Positions 9,034-17,985 of a DNA stretch of 36,261 bases are shown piece after piece. Positions within the stretch are counted from its first letter, which is position 1. Each line of letters begins with the position of its first letter. The notes beneath the pieces were generated by a model. That model did not search any database. It was not told the DNA's origin and was given only the letters and a program-made list of their open reading frames with translations. Origin of the DNA: SIG607 sp045590395 (lineage in GTDB: Bacteria; Bacillota; Clostridia; Oscillospirales; Acutalibacteraceae); contig JAZNQX010000070.1 in the NCBI GenBank assembly GCA_045590395.1, positions 1-36,261 on the forward strand. The letters are read 5' to 3'. The translations under genes and the position numbers were made by a program.

Positions 9034-10152
9034 TTATCCTCCCATACAGGTTTTACATTTAGTATAGCCCTTGCTTTGAAGCTTAGTTATGTCGTCACCG
9101 GTTTCCTGTCTGTTACTGTCCTTTATGGATTTTATATGTCTGCAGTCAGCAAGGTGTATTTTTTTAGTAGAAATATTAAGCACATAAGCAGCAGTAATGT
9201 TTTCACTGCTTTCAGAAGCAACTACGCTGGAGGTAGGTTCTTCCTTTACGGTTTCTTCGCAGGAAATTGTTATGCTTTTACCGTCACTTGTTGCTATTAC
9301 GGTGCCGTTTATATCGGTGCGGTAAATTTGTGCGCCTATATTTTGCCATCTTTCGAGTATTTCTTTATGCGGATGGCCGTATTTATTATCCTCCCCGCAG
9401 GAAATAACCGCGTATTTTGCCTTTGTACGCTTTACAAAAGCACTGCCCGACGAGGTATTACTACCGTGGTGACCTACTTTTATAAGGTCGCAGGAAATGT
9501 CAGCCGATATTTCACTTTCGGCATCAGCCTCAGCATCCCCCGTAAAGAGAAATTTATTGTCCTTATAGGTGATTTTCAGCACAACGGAATAGTTGTTAAG
9601 ATTACTGTAAGAATCACTGACGGGCGACAAAACATCTATACATATATCTTGCTCATCAATGATTTTAACACCGTTTTTTGCGGTATTTATCTTAAGCCCT
9701 TTATTTTGAATTGCGGTTAGCAGACCTTCAAAGGTTTTGGTATTGTTTGAAGCCTTAGGCATATAAACACTGCCTATGTCAAAGGCTTTTATAACCTCCT
9801 CCATACCGCCGATATGGTCGGAGTGAGGATGCGTGGCAACAACAAAATCAATTTTTGAGTAGCCAAGCTTTTTTATATAGCTAATAACCGTAGCGCCGTA
9901 CTCGCTTTCTCCTGCATCAATAAGCATTGTGCGGTTATCACTTAGTTCAATAAAAGCAGAGTCACCCTGCCCTACATCTATAAAATGAAGCTTAACGGTA
10001 TCAAGGGACACATCAGGAGAAGACACAAGAGGTATATCGCTACCTTCAGAGCCTACCGATAATGTATCGTTATTATTTTCAGCAGTGCAGCCCATGCAGA
10101 ATATAAGCATAATTGTGAGCAAAACTGCAAACAGCTTTCGTAAAAATTTCAT
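9034..10152 (-). CDS. ComEC/Rec2-like MBL-fold hydrolase, predicted lipoprotein
   Basis: I start this gene at 10152 (372 residues). There MKFLRKLFAVLLTIMLIFC leads into the lipobox FCMGC, so the product is predicted to be an exported lipoprotein anchored at its Cys. The longer frame from 10224 lacks a ribosome site and would bury the signal peptide. The MBL domain (about 45-290) carries THPHSDHIGG (HxHxDH), FTGDAE and KVGHHGSNTS, as in the ComEC C-terminal hydrolase domain. A short Cys/His C-terminal module (about 325-372, with LADCRH and CKTC) resembles an Ada-like zinc-binding cap. The substrate is unknown; it is probably a nuclease or phosphodiesterase outside the cell. Confidence 0.87.
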   Translation of the reverse strand: MKFLRKLFAVLLTIMLIFCMGCTAENNNDTLSVGSEGSDIPLVSSPDVSLDTVKLHFIDVGQGDSAFIELSDNRTMLIDAGESEYGATVISYIKKLGYSKIDFVVATHPHSDHIGGMEEVIKAFDIGSVYMPKASNNTKTFEGLLTAIQNKGLKINTAKNGVKIIDEQDICIDVLSPVSDSYSNLNNYSVVLKITYKDNKFLFTGDAEADAESEISADISCDLIKVGHHGSNTSSGSAFVKRTKAKYAVISCGEDNKYGHPHKEILERWQNIGAQIYRTDINGTVIATSDGKSITISCEETVKEEPTSSVVASESSENITAAYVLNISTKKIHLADCRHIKSIKDSNRQETGDDITKLQSKGYTKCKTCMGG

Positions 10153-10168
10153 ATTCTCACCCAAAAAT

Positions 10169-10197
10169 ATTTTACCAAACAGCAGAATACTTGTCAA
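10169..10197 (-). promoter_or_regulatory. Promoter of the MBL lipoprotein / DUF3006 operon
   Basis: On the minus strand, TTGACA (10192-10197), a 17 bp spacer and TAAAAT (10169-10174), 16 bp before the lipoprotein start codon. This also argues against the longer start at 10224, which would lie upstream of the promoter. Confidence 0.75.
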
Positions 10198-10236
10198 TAA
10201 GCCTTCTCCAGGGGGGAGAAACATTTATCCCTAAAA

Positions 10237-10264
10237 CCTAGTTCCTAGTTCCTAGCTCCTAAAA
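10237..10264. repeat. Four tandem 7-bp repeats (CCTAGTT type)
   Basis: Tandem heptamers CCTAGTT, CCTAGTT, CCTAGCT and CCTAAAA run directly into the hydrogenase operon terminator. A GGAGAA/TTCTCC inverted repeat lies just upstream (about 10204-10220). The tract is non-coding. Confidence 0.7.
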
Positions 10265-10293
10265 ACCCCGATGAATTTTCATTCATCGGGGTT
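10261..10293 (-). terminator. Terminator of the hydrogenase operon
   Basis: 11 bp perfect stem (10266-10276 / 10281-10291). On the minus strand it is followed by TTTTT at 10265-10261, and it lies 9 bp after the stop of hndD. Confidence 0.88.
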
Positions 10294-10299
10294 TCCTTA

Positions 10300-12054
10300 T
10301 TAGTAGTTGTACTTCTTACGAGCGGTATAGGTGGTGTGGAGTGCTTTGTGTGCCTTATGGCAACCGTAAGACTCAAACCATTTTCCTTCGCCGTAGAGAG
10401 CCTTTATGATAGGGGATTCATGTGACTTTCTTAAAGTCATAGCTTCATCCTGGTCATAAAGAGCCTTAGCGCGAACTGCCTTAAGGTCAACAGTATCGCG
10501 GATATACTGAGGCTGAATGGGCTGACCGCCGCCATTTACACAGCCGCCGGGGCATCCCATAATTTCGATAAATGCCCAGCCTTCAGGATTTCCTGCTTTA
10601 ATCTTATCCATAACCTCTTTTGCAGCGGCAGCGCCACTTGCAACGGCAACCTTAAGCTCGGTTCCGCCAAGGTTTACGGTAGCTTCTTTAAGACCCTGTG
10701 TACCTCTTACAGCTTCAAGAGCAACAACGGTGTTGTCTTTACCTGTAAGCCAGTCGTTAGCAGTACGAACAGCAGCCTCCATAACACCGCCGGTAGCACC
10801 GAAGATTACAGCAGCACCTGTAGCGGTATCGCCCAGAGGATTATCAAACTGTTCATCAGGCAGTGCGGTGAAGTTGATACCTGCTCTCTTAATCATACGA
10901 GCAAGTTCTCTGGTGGTGATAGCAACATCAACATCAGCTACACCTGCAGCATTTTCATCATCTCTGCCGATTTCAAACTTCTTAGCAGTACAGGGCATTA
11001 CAGATACAACAACAATGTTGTGGGGGTCAAGACCCATCTGCTCTGCATAGTAGGTCTTAATCATAGCGCCTGTCATCTGCTGAGGAGATTTACAAGAAGA
11101 CAGATGGTCAATCATATTGGGATAGTAGTATTCGCAGAACTTAACCCAACCCGGAGAACAGGAAGTAATCATAGGAAGAACTCCGCCGTTCTTAATTCTC
11201 TCAACAAGCTCGTTAGCCTCTTCAATTATGGTAAGGTCAGCACCGAAGTTGGTGTCGAACACCTTATCAAAGCCAAGTCTTCTGAGAGCTGTAACCATTT
11301 TGCCTTCAACATTGGTACCGATAGGCATATCAAATGCCTCACCGAGAGTTGCACGGATAGCAGGAGCAACCTGAACAACAACGTGCTTCTCGGGGTCGTT
11401 AATAGCATCCCAAACAGGAGCGGTATCGTCCTTTTCGGTAAGTGCGCCTGTAGGACATACGGCAGTACACTGACCGCAGGAGATACAGGGAACATCGTTA
11501 AGGTCTTTCTTGAAGGCACAACCGATAGAGGTATCAATACCACGGTCATTTGCGCCGATAACGCTAACATACTGCTCATCACAAACAGCAACACATCTGC
11601 GGCAAAGGATACACTTGTTGTTATCTCTTACAAGGTGAGGAGAAGAAAGGTCAAGCTCATACTGAGGACGGAATCCCTCGAAAGCTGCGCCGTCTACACC
11701 GTATTCAAAGCAAAGCTTCTGGAGTTCACAGTCGGTAGAACGAACACAGGAAAGACATCTTTTGTCGTGGGTGGAAAGTATAAGCTCAAGAGTAGTTTTA
11801 CGGGCTTTCTGTACCTTTTCGGTGTTGGTCTGGATTTCCATACCCTCAGCACAGGGATGAACACAAGCGGCAACAAGACCTCTTGCTCCTGTAGCTTCAA
11901 CAACACATATACGACAAGCGCCAATTTCGTTTTTCTCTTTCATAAAGCAGAGAGTAGGAATTTCTACCCCTGCAATTCTGGCAGCCTCAAGAATAGTGGA
12001 GCCTTTCGGCACACTAACGGCAATACCGTTTACTTTTACATTAAGCATTTCCAT
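10300..12054 (-). CDS. hndD: [FeFe] hydrogenase catalytic subunit, NAD(P)-linked (HndD/HydA)
   Basis: This 584-residue subunit makes or oxidises H2. It starts with a 2Fe-2S plant-ferredoxin-like domain (about 1-80), then the His-ligated 4Fe-4S motif (HDKRCLSC, near 95) and two 4Fe-4S sites (CILCRRC and CISCGQC, about 145-205). The H-cluster domain has all three ligand motifs: TSCSPGW (near 297), MPCTAKKFE (near 353) and GCPGGCVNGGGQP (near 500). The small-subunit-like C-terminus is fused. It is the last gene of the operon, 19 bp after the NuoF-like subunit. With HndA, HndB and HndC it should form a cytoplasmic NAD(P)-linked complex; related trimers and tetramers bifurcate electrons between NADH and ferredoxin. 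The HydEFG maturases are not in the window. Confidence 0.95.
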   Translation of the reverse strand: MEMLNVKVNGIAVSVPKGSTILEAARIAGVEIPTLCFMKEKNEIGACRICVVEATGARGLVAACVHPCAEGMEIQTNTEKVQKARKTTLELILSTHDKRCLSCVRSTDCELQKLCFEYGVDGAAFEGFRPQYELDLSSPHLVRDNNKCILCRRCVAVCDEQYVSVIGANDRGIDTSIGCAFKKDLNDVPCISCGQCTAVCPTGALTEKDDTAPVWDAINDPEKHVVVQVAPAIRATLGEAFDMPIGTNVEGKMVTALRRLGFDKVFDTNFGADLTIIEEANELVERIKNGGVLPMITSCSPGWVKFCEYYYPNMIDHLSSCKSPQQMTGAMIKTYYAEQMGLDPHNIVVVSVMPCTAKKFEIGRDDENAAGVADVDVAITTRELARMIKRAGINFTALPDEQFDNPLGDTATGAAVIFGATGGVMEAAVRTANDWLTGKDNTVVALEAVRGTQGLKEATVNLGGTELKVAVASGAAAAKEVMDKIKAGNPEGWAFIEIMGCPGGCVNGGGQPIQPQYIRDTVDLKAVRAKALYDQDEAMTLRKSHESPIIKALYGEGKWFESYGCHKAHKALHTTYTARKKYNY

Positions 12055-12073
12055 TATATTTCAGGCTCCTTTC

Positions 12074-13891
12074 TTATTTCTTAGAGATAGCTTTGAACTT
12101 ACAAGTACCGATACAAGCACCGCACTTAACGCACTTGTCTGTATCAATAACAAAGGAAGCAAGCTTATGACCGGGAGCAATGTAATCTGTACGGGTGATA
12201 GCGTCAGCAGGACACTGCTTAGCACACATACCGCAACCGATACATTTATCCTTATCAATATCAAATACAAGAAGATTTTTACAAACACCTGCAGGGCACT
12301 TCTTATCAACAACGTGAGCAATGTATTCGTCACGGAAGAAGTTAAGAGTAGCAAGTACAGGGTTAGGAGCAGTCTGACCGAGACCGCAGAGTGAGTTAGC
12401 CTTAATGTAGTTACAGAGTTCTTCAAGCTTATCGATATCTTCAAGAGTTCCCTTGCCTTCTGTAATCTTATCAAGCATTTCAAGAAGACGTTTTGTACCT
12501 ACACGGCAAGGAGTACACTTACCGCAAGACTCATCAACGGTAAATTCAAGGAAGAACTTAGCCATATCAACCATACAGGTATCCTCGTCCATTACAATAA
12601 GACCACCGGAACCCATCATACAGCCGATAGCAGTAAGATTATCGTAGTCAACCTCAGTGTCCATAAGACTTGCAGGGATACAACCACCGGAAGGGCCACC
12701 TGTCTGAGCAGCCTTGAACTTCTTACCATTGGGGATACCGCCACCGATATCATAGATAATATGACGAAGTGTAGTACCCATAGGAATTTCTACAAGACCT
12801 GTGTTTTCAATGTTACCACCGAGGGCGAATACCTTAGTACCCTTACTTCTCTCGGTACCCATTGAAGCAAACCAATCGGCGCCGCGAAGGATAATCTGAG
12901 GAATATTAGCAAAGGTTTCAACGTTGTTTTCACAAGTCGGAGAATCATAAAGACCCTTAACTGCCGGATAAGGAGGACGGGGACGGGGTTCACCACGTTT
13001 GCCCTCAATAGAAGCCATAAGAGCAGTTTCTTCACCGCAAACGAATGCGCCTGCGCCGAGACGGATGTGAAGGTCAAAATCAAAACCTGAACCGAAGATG
13101 TTTTTACCAAGCAGGCCGTATTCTCTTGCCTGAGCAATAGCAATAGCAAGACGTCTAACAGCGATAGGATACTCAGCACGTACATAAACATAACCCTGAG
13201 TAGCACCGATAGCGTAGCCGCATATAGCCATAGCTTCGATTATAGAGTGAGGGTCGCCTTCAAGAACGGAACGGTCCATAAATGCACCGGGGTCACCTTC
13301 GTCGGCATTACATACAACATATTTCTGAGGAGCCTTATTAGGAGCAGTAAGAGCCCACTTACGACCTGTGGGGAAGCCACCGCCGCCACGGCCTCTAAGA
13401 CCTGAATCGGTAACAACCTGAATAACATCCTCAGGAGTCATTTCGGTAAGAACTTTACCGAGAGCAGCGTAACCGTCCATACCGATGTATTCATCGATAT
13501 TTTCAGGGTCAATTACACCGCAGTTACGCAGAACTACACGGTTCTGTGTTTTGTAGAAAGCAGTATCGTTAAGAGAAAGATTAGCAATTTCTTTTTCTTC
13601 CTCGGTTCCGTCTGTGTAAACAAGACGCTCAACAATACGACCTTTAAGAAGATGCTCGCTAACAATTTCAGCAACATCTTCTGCGGTTACACGGCTGTAG
13701 AATGTTCCGTCGGGATGAACAATAACAACAGGACCGAGAGCGCAAAGACCGAAACAACCTGTCTGAACGATTTTAATTTCGTCAGTAAGACCGTTTTTAG
13801 CAATCTGCTCTACAAATGCGTCCTGAATAGACTGACTTCCCGAAGAGGTACAACCGGTACCGCCACAAATTAGTACATGTGCGCGAATCAT
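12074..13891 (-). CDS. hndC: NuoF-like diaphorase subunit of the hydrogenase (HndC/HydB)
   Basis: This 605-residue subunit binds FMN and NAD(H). It has an N-terminal thioredoxin-like 2Fe-2S domain (CGGTGCTSS and TGCFGLC, about 8-55). The NuoF core follows, with GLRGRGGGGFPTG and CNADEGDPGAF, for NAD and FMN. The 4Fe-4S site is ESCGKCTPCR. Two C-terminal 4Fe-4S clusters (KCIGCGMCAKQCP and KCVKCGACIGTC) complete it. This domain order matches HndC/HydB of NAD(P)-dependent [FeFe] hydrogenases and passes electrons between NAD(P)H and the HndD clusters. Confidence 0.95.
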   Translation of the reverse strand: MIRAHVLICGGTGCTSSGSQSIQDAFVEQIAKNGLTDEIKIVQTGCFGLCALGPVVIVHPDGTFYSRVTAEDVAEIVSEHLLKGRIVERLVYTDGTEEEKEIANLSLNDTAFYKTQNRVVLRNCGVIDPENIDEYIGMDGYAALGKVLTEMTPEDVIQVVTDSGLRGRGGGGFPTGRKWALTAPNKAPQKYVVCNADEGDPGAFMDRSVLEGDPHSIIEAMAICGYAIGATQGYVYVRAEYPIAVRRLAIAIAQAREYGLLGKNIFGSGFDFDLHIRLGAGAFVCGEETALMASIEGKRGEPRPRPPYPAVKGLYDSPTCENNVETFANIPQIILRGADWFASMGTERSKGTKVFALGGNIENTGLVEIPMGTTLRHIIYDIGGGIPNGKKFKAAQTGGPSGGCIPASLMDTEVDYDNLTAIGCMMGSGGLIVMDEDTCMVDMAKFFLEFTVDESCGKCTPCRVGTKRLLEMLDKITEGKGTLEDIDKLEELCNYIKANSLCGLGQTAPNPVLATLNFFRDEYIAHVVDKKCPAGVCKNLLVFDIDKDKCIGCGMCAKQCPADAITRTDYIAPGHKLASFVIDTDKCVKCGACIGTCKFKAISKK

Positions 13892-13907
13892 AAACTATAC
13901 CCCCAAT

Positions 13908-14270
13908 TTATCCTTCCTGAGCAGTAAATTCAGCAACAATTTTACCGCCCTTTAAATGCTTTTCAATAACCGTTGCAACTTTTTCAGCGGTCATATGAAC
14001 ATAAGTTACCTTCTCGCCGTTCTGATGAATCTCAACAATGGGTTCATACTGGCAAAGACCGATACAACCGGTCTGGGAAACAGCAACCTTATCGTTAAGG
14101 CCTGCCTCGTTAACGCCCTCAACAAAAGCGTTGAGTACGGGACGCGCACCGGCAGCAATACCGCAGGTAGCCATACCGACTACTACACGGATATCATCTA
14201 CACCTTCGCGCATAACAACCTTATTTTTCATTTTGTCTCTGATTGCCTGAAGTTCAGCTAAAGTTTTCAT
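13908..14270 (-). CDS. hndB: Thioredoxin-like 2Fe-2S ferredoxin subunit (HndB)
   Basis: This 120-residue protein has the thioredoxin-like 2Fe-2S fold. The ligands are ATCGIAAG (one Cys where two are often found in the family's CxxxxC pattern) and QTGCIGLCQ. It is homologous to the N-terminus of HndC. It sits 16 bp upstream of hndC, matching the four-subunit hndABCD arrangement, where HndB is an electron-transfer subunit. Confidence 0.88.
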   Translation of the reverse strand: MKTLAELQAIRDKMKNKVVMREGVDDIRVVVGMATCGIAAGARPVLNAFVEGVNEAGLNDKVAVSQTGCIGLCQYEPIVEIHQNGEKVTYVHMTAEKVATVIEKHLKGGKIVAEFTAQEG

Positions 14271-14285
14271 AAGCTTCTTCCTTTC

Positions 14286-14843
14286 CTATTCATTTATCGG
14301 ACCGTCATACTGCTCTCGCAGGTATGCATCAATCCATTTAATAACATCATAACTGTTAAGAGGTACACCCTCTAAAACACTTCTTAGCTCCCTTGTATCA
14401 AGGACCACTTCCCTTTCCTCTGTCTTGTGAACAAAGAGAAAATCAAAATCGGGATGCCCCTGAATAAGTGTCACTATTGTGGAAATAATATCACCTAAAG
14501 GAGTAAAATCAATATGGTCTTTATAAAATTCTGCCGTAACAGTGGTGCCGTGATTTTCACTATCATCATCGATACTGACAGAACTGACCGTCATTTTACC
14601 GCCTGTCTGCTCTGCCGCCATTTTTAAAAGCGGAAGACCGAGACCGACCTTTCGGGTAGTGCGGGTAGTATAGAAGGGATTTGTAACTCCCTCTAATATT
14701 TCCCGTTTCATACCACAACCGTCATCCCTTATAACAATGGTCAAACGGTTTTCTTCTTCGGTAAGCAGTATCTCAATAAGACTTGCCTTTGCCTTCACCG
14801 AATTCTCGGCTACATCGAGAATATTAAGGGATAGTTCTTTCAT
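14286..14843 (-). CDS. Histidine-kinase-like ATPase domain protein of the hydrogenase operon
   Basis: This 185-residue GHKL-type ATPase has no dimerisation/phospho-acceptor domain. The N box is DVAENSVKAKA, the G1 box is RDDGCGMKRE and the G2 box is GLGLPLLKMAAE. The second half (about 110-185) is an extra domain with no motif I recognise. Equivalent genes sit in clostridial hydrogenase operons next to DRTGG and PHP genes. A signalling or partner-switching role is an inference. Confidence 0.82.
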   Translation of the reverse strand: MKELSLNILDVAENSVKAKASLIEILLTEEENRLTIVIRDDGCGMKREILEGVTNPFYTTRTTRKVGLGLPLLKMAAEQTGGKMTVSSVSIDDDSENHGTTVTAEFYKDHIDFTPLGDIISTIVTLIQGHPDFDFLFVHKTEEREVVLDTRELRSVLEGVPLNSYDVIKWIDAYLREQYDGPINE

Positions 14844-14847
14844 ATTC

Positions 14848-15573
14848 TCACCTCAGCATTTCGAAAAGTTTTTTGCGTACAAGAGAACTGCTGTACGGCT
14901 CATCATCAATATCTAAAAAATCATTTTCCTCACGGATATCGGTAAGATAATGAGTATCAGAGCCAATAAGAATCTTTTTACCTTCAAGATTATATTTTTT
15001 CTTATAATCCTCTATATCGGCATTGCCGTTAAACTCTACACAGGAAAAGTGGGGCTTATCCGGCAGAGTACCCAGCACCGATATAATGCCGTTTGCCTGT
15101 CTGTCTATATGGGCGGGATAGCATATACCGCCGTAGTCTTTAACCAGCTTTACAGCATCCTCAAGACAGATAGAAGTGGCAACGGGTAAAAAATTTTCTT
15201 CTATACCTATTACTTCGTCATTACCGTCCATAATCATCTGATGCCCGAAAATATCAACTCTGTTTTTAAAGGGAGTTCTGAACTTATCAAGCATTTTATC
15301 AAAATCCATAGCAGAGCTTAACTCCTCAAACAAACATACAAGATGAATGTCCTCGGCAGTAGTTAGCTCCATACCCGCTATTGCTATTATACCGTTTCGT
15401 TTGGCGGCTTCAAAAAAAGCAGGACAGTTTTTACAACTGTTATGGTCGGTAAGCGCCATAATATTTATATTGCAAAGACTTGCCATTCCGGCAAGATTAT
15501 TCGGAGTATTATCATCGTCTGCACAGGGTGATAAACAGGAATGAACGTGAAAATCGTAATAATAACGGCTCAT
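14848..15573 (-). CDS. PHP-domain phosphoesterase
   Basis: This 241-residue PHP-fold protein has the metal-binding motifs DFHVHSCLSP (residues 7-16), ALTDHNSC, GMELTTAEDIH and a late GSDTHY. It resembles the trpH/YciV-type phosphoesterase branch. It overlaps the upstream DRTGG gene by 1 bp and ends 4 bp before the ATPase gene. Its substrate is unknown. It is a constant companion of this hydrogenase regulatory cluster. Confidence 0.86.
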   Translation of the reverse strand: MSRYYYDFHVHSCLSPCADDDNTPNNLAGMASLCNINIMALTDHNSCKNCPAFFEAAKRNGIIAIAGMELTTAEDIHLVCLFEELSSAMDFDKMLDKFRTPFKNRVDIFGHQMIMDGNDEVIGIEENFLPVATSICLEDAVKLVKDYGGICYPAHIDRQANGIISVLGTLPDKPHFSCVEFNGNADIEDYKKKYNLEGKKILIGSDTHYLTDIREENDFLDIDDEPYSSSLVRKKLFEMLR

Positions 15574-15896
15574 TAAAGGATCCCCGAAAGTGCTATTGCC
15601 GTTTCGTAAGCACTTTTTGATATAGAGAGAATATTAACGCCTTTTTTTTCGGCTTCTTTAATAACACTGTCTTCAAGGGTTACACCCTCAGCCAGAATTA
15701 CGCAGGAAACATCGGTTAAGCTTGCCACGGCAATAACATTTATGTTAGACATAATGGTTATCCAGGCATTGTCTGCCTCTGCACTGCTCATAACCCAGCT
15801 TAAAAGGTCGCCGATATAAACACCGTTGATTTCTCTATCTGCATCGGGTAAGGTCACAGCAGAAAAACCGTGACCGATAAGGGACGAAACCGTCAT
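15573..15896 (-). CDS. DRTGG-domain protein (second copy)
   Basis: This 107-residue protein resembles the DRTGG domain found beside CBS domains and in phosphotransacetylases. Recognisable parts are the initial TVSSLIGHG, a central GDLLSWVMSSAEADNAWITI and VASLTDVSCVILAEG. It overlaps the [FeFe]-hydrogenase-like gene by 4 bp (ATGA) and the PHP gene by 1 bp. It may sense a nucleotide or other small ligand. Confidence 0.78.
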   Translation of the reverse strand: MTVSSLIGHGFSAVTLPDADREINGVYIGDLLSWVMSSAEADNAWITIMSNINVIAVASLTDVSCVILAEGVTLEDSVIKEAEKKGVNILSISKSAYETAIALSGIL

Positions 15897-17155
15897 TCCT
15901 CTTTCCTCCGTAAACTCTCACAAATAACACATTCCTTAACATCAGCCAGACCTTTAACAACATCCTCGGCAAAAGCTCTGCAGGTGGGCGCTCCACAGGA
16001 GCCGCAATCAATACCCGGCAAAGCTTCTCTCAGTTTCTGTATATCCGCCATCATTCGCATTGATTCAGCCATATTGTCGCTGAGTCTGCTGATAGGGTTA
16101 TATTCAGGCAAATCGTTAAAGAAATATGACTCCGGAATATACTGTTTTTCCTCTTTTGTAAGAGAATTTTGTGAAACAGGCAGATATCTTTTAAGACTGT
16201 GCAGCCTTGCCTTTGCAATAAAGGGGTTCTGCATAGTCATGGCGCCGCCTACACAGCCGCCGGTACAGGCATTAAGCTCAATAAATTTAAGAGGCGGTAT
16301 ATTGCCGTTTTCAATCTGGTCAAGAACGCGGTTAACATTCTCAATACCATCGGCGGCAAGATAGCCTTCATTAAACACAGCAGTAGATTCACCGCCGCTT
16401 GAAGCCCAACCGATACCTATCATACCCGACTCGCTGAGTACTTCAGGCTCAACATCCTGTTTCATTTCATTTATAAGCAAGAAATAAATATCGCTTATAG
16501 ATACAACCTCATCCACCAAGCTTTTATAATCGGCAAAGCCGTTTTTAACATAGCTTGCCTTTGCAGGACAGGGTGAGATAAAGCACACGCCGATTTCATC
16601 ATCCGAAAGCTCGGGATGATTTTCTTTTGCGCGAACACGTGCAAGACGCGCCGCAACCTCCATAGGAGGAAGCATTCTCATTAAATGGTCGTTAAGGGAC
16701 GGAAAACGAAGTCCTATTAACCGAACAACAACCGGACAGGCGGAGCTGATAACAGGGGTTTTAATACCGTCTGTTTTAAGGTAAACACGGGTATACGCCG
16801 AAACAAGCTCAGCAGCCTTGGAAACCTCAAAAACATCGTCAAAACCGATTTTTTTCAGTCCGTCCAGAACGAAGTTCACATCATCTAAATTTTCAAACTG
16901 TCCGTAGAGCGAAGGAGCAGGAAGAGCAATCTTCCATTTAAAACGTTCCATTGATTCAAGCTTAGAGCATACTGCCTTTTTCGCTTTATGTGGGCACACT
17001 CTGATACACTCGCCGCAATCAATACAACGTTCCTGATTAATAACCGCATGGCCGTCGTGAATACGAATAGCCTCTGTAGGACAGCGTCTTAAACAGGTAG
17101 TACAGCCGGTACATTTGTTAGGGTCCAACTGCACAGAATGTTCATAGGTGTACAT
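15893..17155 (-). CDS. [FeFe] hydrogenase-like iron-sulfur protein with altered H-cluster ligands
   Basis: This 420-residue protein starts with two 4Fe-4S sites (KCTGCTTCLRRCP and RCIDCGECIRVCP, about 14-60). A truncated H-cluster domain follows. L1 reads SSACPVVV (near 138), where catalytic enzymes have TSCxPGW, so the first Cys position is Ala. L2 reads SPCPAKASY (near 194), lacking the final Glu. L3 is ACTGGCVGG (near 297). The C-terminus has a further Cys motif, DCGSCGAPTCRAF, near 384. The domain order matches putative regulatory or non-classical hydrogenase homologues in clostridial operons. Sensing redox state or H2 rather than turnover is an inference from the ligand changes and the adjacent HATPase and DRTGG genes. 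Confidence 0.85.
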   Translation of the reverse strand: MYTYEHSVQLDPNKCTGCTTCLRRCPTEAIRIHDGHAVINQERCIDCGECIRVCPHKAKKAVCSKLESMERFKWKIALPAPSLYGQFENLDDVNFVLDGLKKIGFDDVFEVSKAAELVSAYTRVYLKTDGIKTPVISSACPVVVRLIGLRFPSLNDHLMRMLPPMEVAARLARVRAKENHPELSDDEIGVCFISPCPAKASYVKNGFADYKSLVDEVVSISDIYFLLINEMKQDVEPEVLSESGMIGIGWASSGGESTAVFNEGYLAADGIENVNRVLDQIENGNIPPLKFIELNACTGGCVGGAMTMQNPFIAKARLHSLKRYLPVSQNSLTKEEKQYIPESYFFNDLPEYNPISRLSDNMAESMRMMADIQKLREALPGIDCGSCGAPTCRAFAEDVVKGLADVKECVICESLRRKEE

Positions 17156-17188
17156 ATTTTAAATCTCCAAAAAGTAAAGTTGCGCCGT

Positions 17189-17614
17189 TTAAACAAGATT
17201 AACCCGCATAGTAATTGTGGTACCCTCGCCTACAACCGTTTCAATCTTCATAGAATCGGTATATCGCTTCATATTAGGAAGACCCATACCTGCGCCAAAG
17301 CCTAAAGAACGGATCCCATCAGGCGCGGTTGAAAAACCCTCCTGCATGGCAAGTTCAACATTCTTTATACCGGGGCCCTTATCCTCAAGCACGATTTCAA
17401 TATAGTTTTCGGTTACTTTAACAATAGCAACACCGCCCTTGGCGTGAATAACCATATTAATCTCGCCCTCGTACATGGCAATTGAAACACGGCGTATAAT
17501 TTCTGACGGAATACCCAATTGACGCAGGTTTTTCTTTATCTGAACCGACGCCTGACCCGCTGAAGTAAAATCGTCACCGTCTACTTCAAAGCGGAAAAGT
17601 AATTCCTCAGACAT
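17189..17614 (-). CDS. Anti-sigma-factor-like HATPase (RsbW/SpoIIAB type)
   Basis: This 141-residue GHKL ATPase of the anti-sigma regulatory type has AMYEGEINMVIHAKGG as the N box, EDKGPGIKNVE as G1 and GFGAGMGLPNMKR as G2. Its start overlaps the end of the upstream DRTGG gene by 8 bp. As a stand-alone ATPase in a hydrogenase operon it probably works in a signalling switch. No sigma factor or antagonist lies in the window. Confidence 0.85.
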   Translation of the reverse strand: MSEELLFRFEVDGDDFTSAGQASVQIKKNLRQLGIPSEIIRRVSIAMYEGEINMVIHAKGGVAIVKVTENYIEIVLEDKGPGIKNVELAMQEGFSTAPDGIRSLGFGAGMGLPNMKRYTDSMKIETVVGEGTTITMRVNLV

Positions 17615-17963
17615 TTGGTGCCTTCTTTCCTATAAGCCCGTTCTGATAAAGAAGACCGCAGGCATTGAACATACGTCTTTCAGTAGACATAAGCACAATT
17701 CCGCTTTCTCTTGCAAGCTCCAGCATTTCTTCACTGGGCTTCTTTGAACGGACAAATACTATACAAATCATATCCATCATCTCAGCAGTTCTGATAACCT
17801 GAGGGTTAACAAGACCTGTGAGAAGAACAGCCTGGTCCTTAACATAGGCCAGAACATCACTCATCATATCACTTCCGCAAGCAGAATAAACATGACGGCC
17901 TATCTGGTCCTCGCAACAGAGAACTTCTGCATCCAGTATTTCTTTAATAGTACTGATTTTCAT
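17607..17963 (-). CDS. DRTGG-domain protein (first copy)
   Basis: This 118-residue single-domain protein begins MKISTIKEILDAEVLCCED, the usual start of DRTGG proteins in hydrogenase operons. It continues with GSDMMSDVLAY, LLTGLVNPQVIRTAEMMD and MSTERRMFNACG. The fold is the one found N-terminal to phosphotransacetylase and HPr-kinase-like proteins. It lies between hndA and the anti-sigma-like ATPase. Confidence 0.82.
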   Translation of the reverse strand: MKISTIKEILDAEVLCCEDQIGRHVYSACGSDMMSDVLAYVKDQAVLLTGLVNPQVIRTAEMMDMICIVFVRSKKPSEEMLELARESGIVLMSTERRMFNACGLLYQNGLIGKKAPNV

Positions 17964-17985
17964 AAATTCCGTTTTCCTTTAATAA

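Noticed and set aside
8875..9720. 281-codon plus-strand frame
   Set aside because: It is antisense to the DUF3006 and MBL lipoprotein genes, which have clear family motifs.
11020..12084. 354-codon plus-strand frame
   Set aside because: It is exactly antisense to the clearly coding hndD gene and arises from its codon bias.
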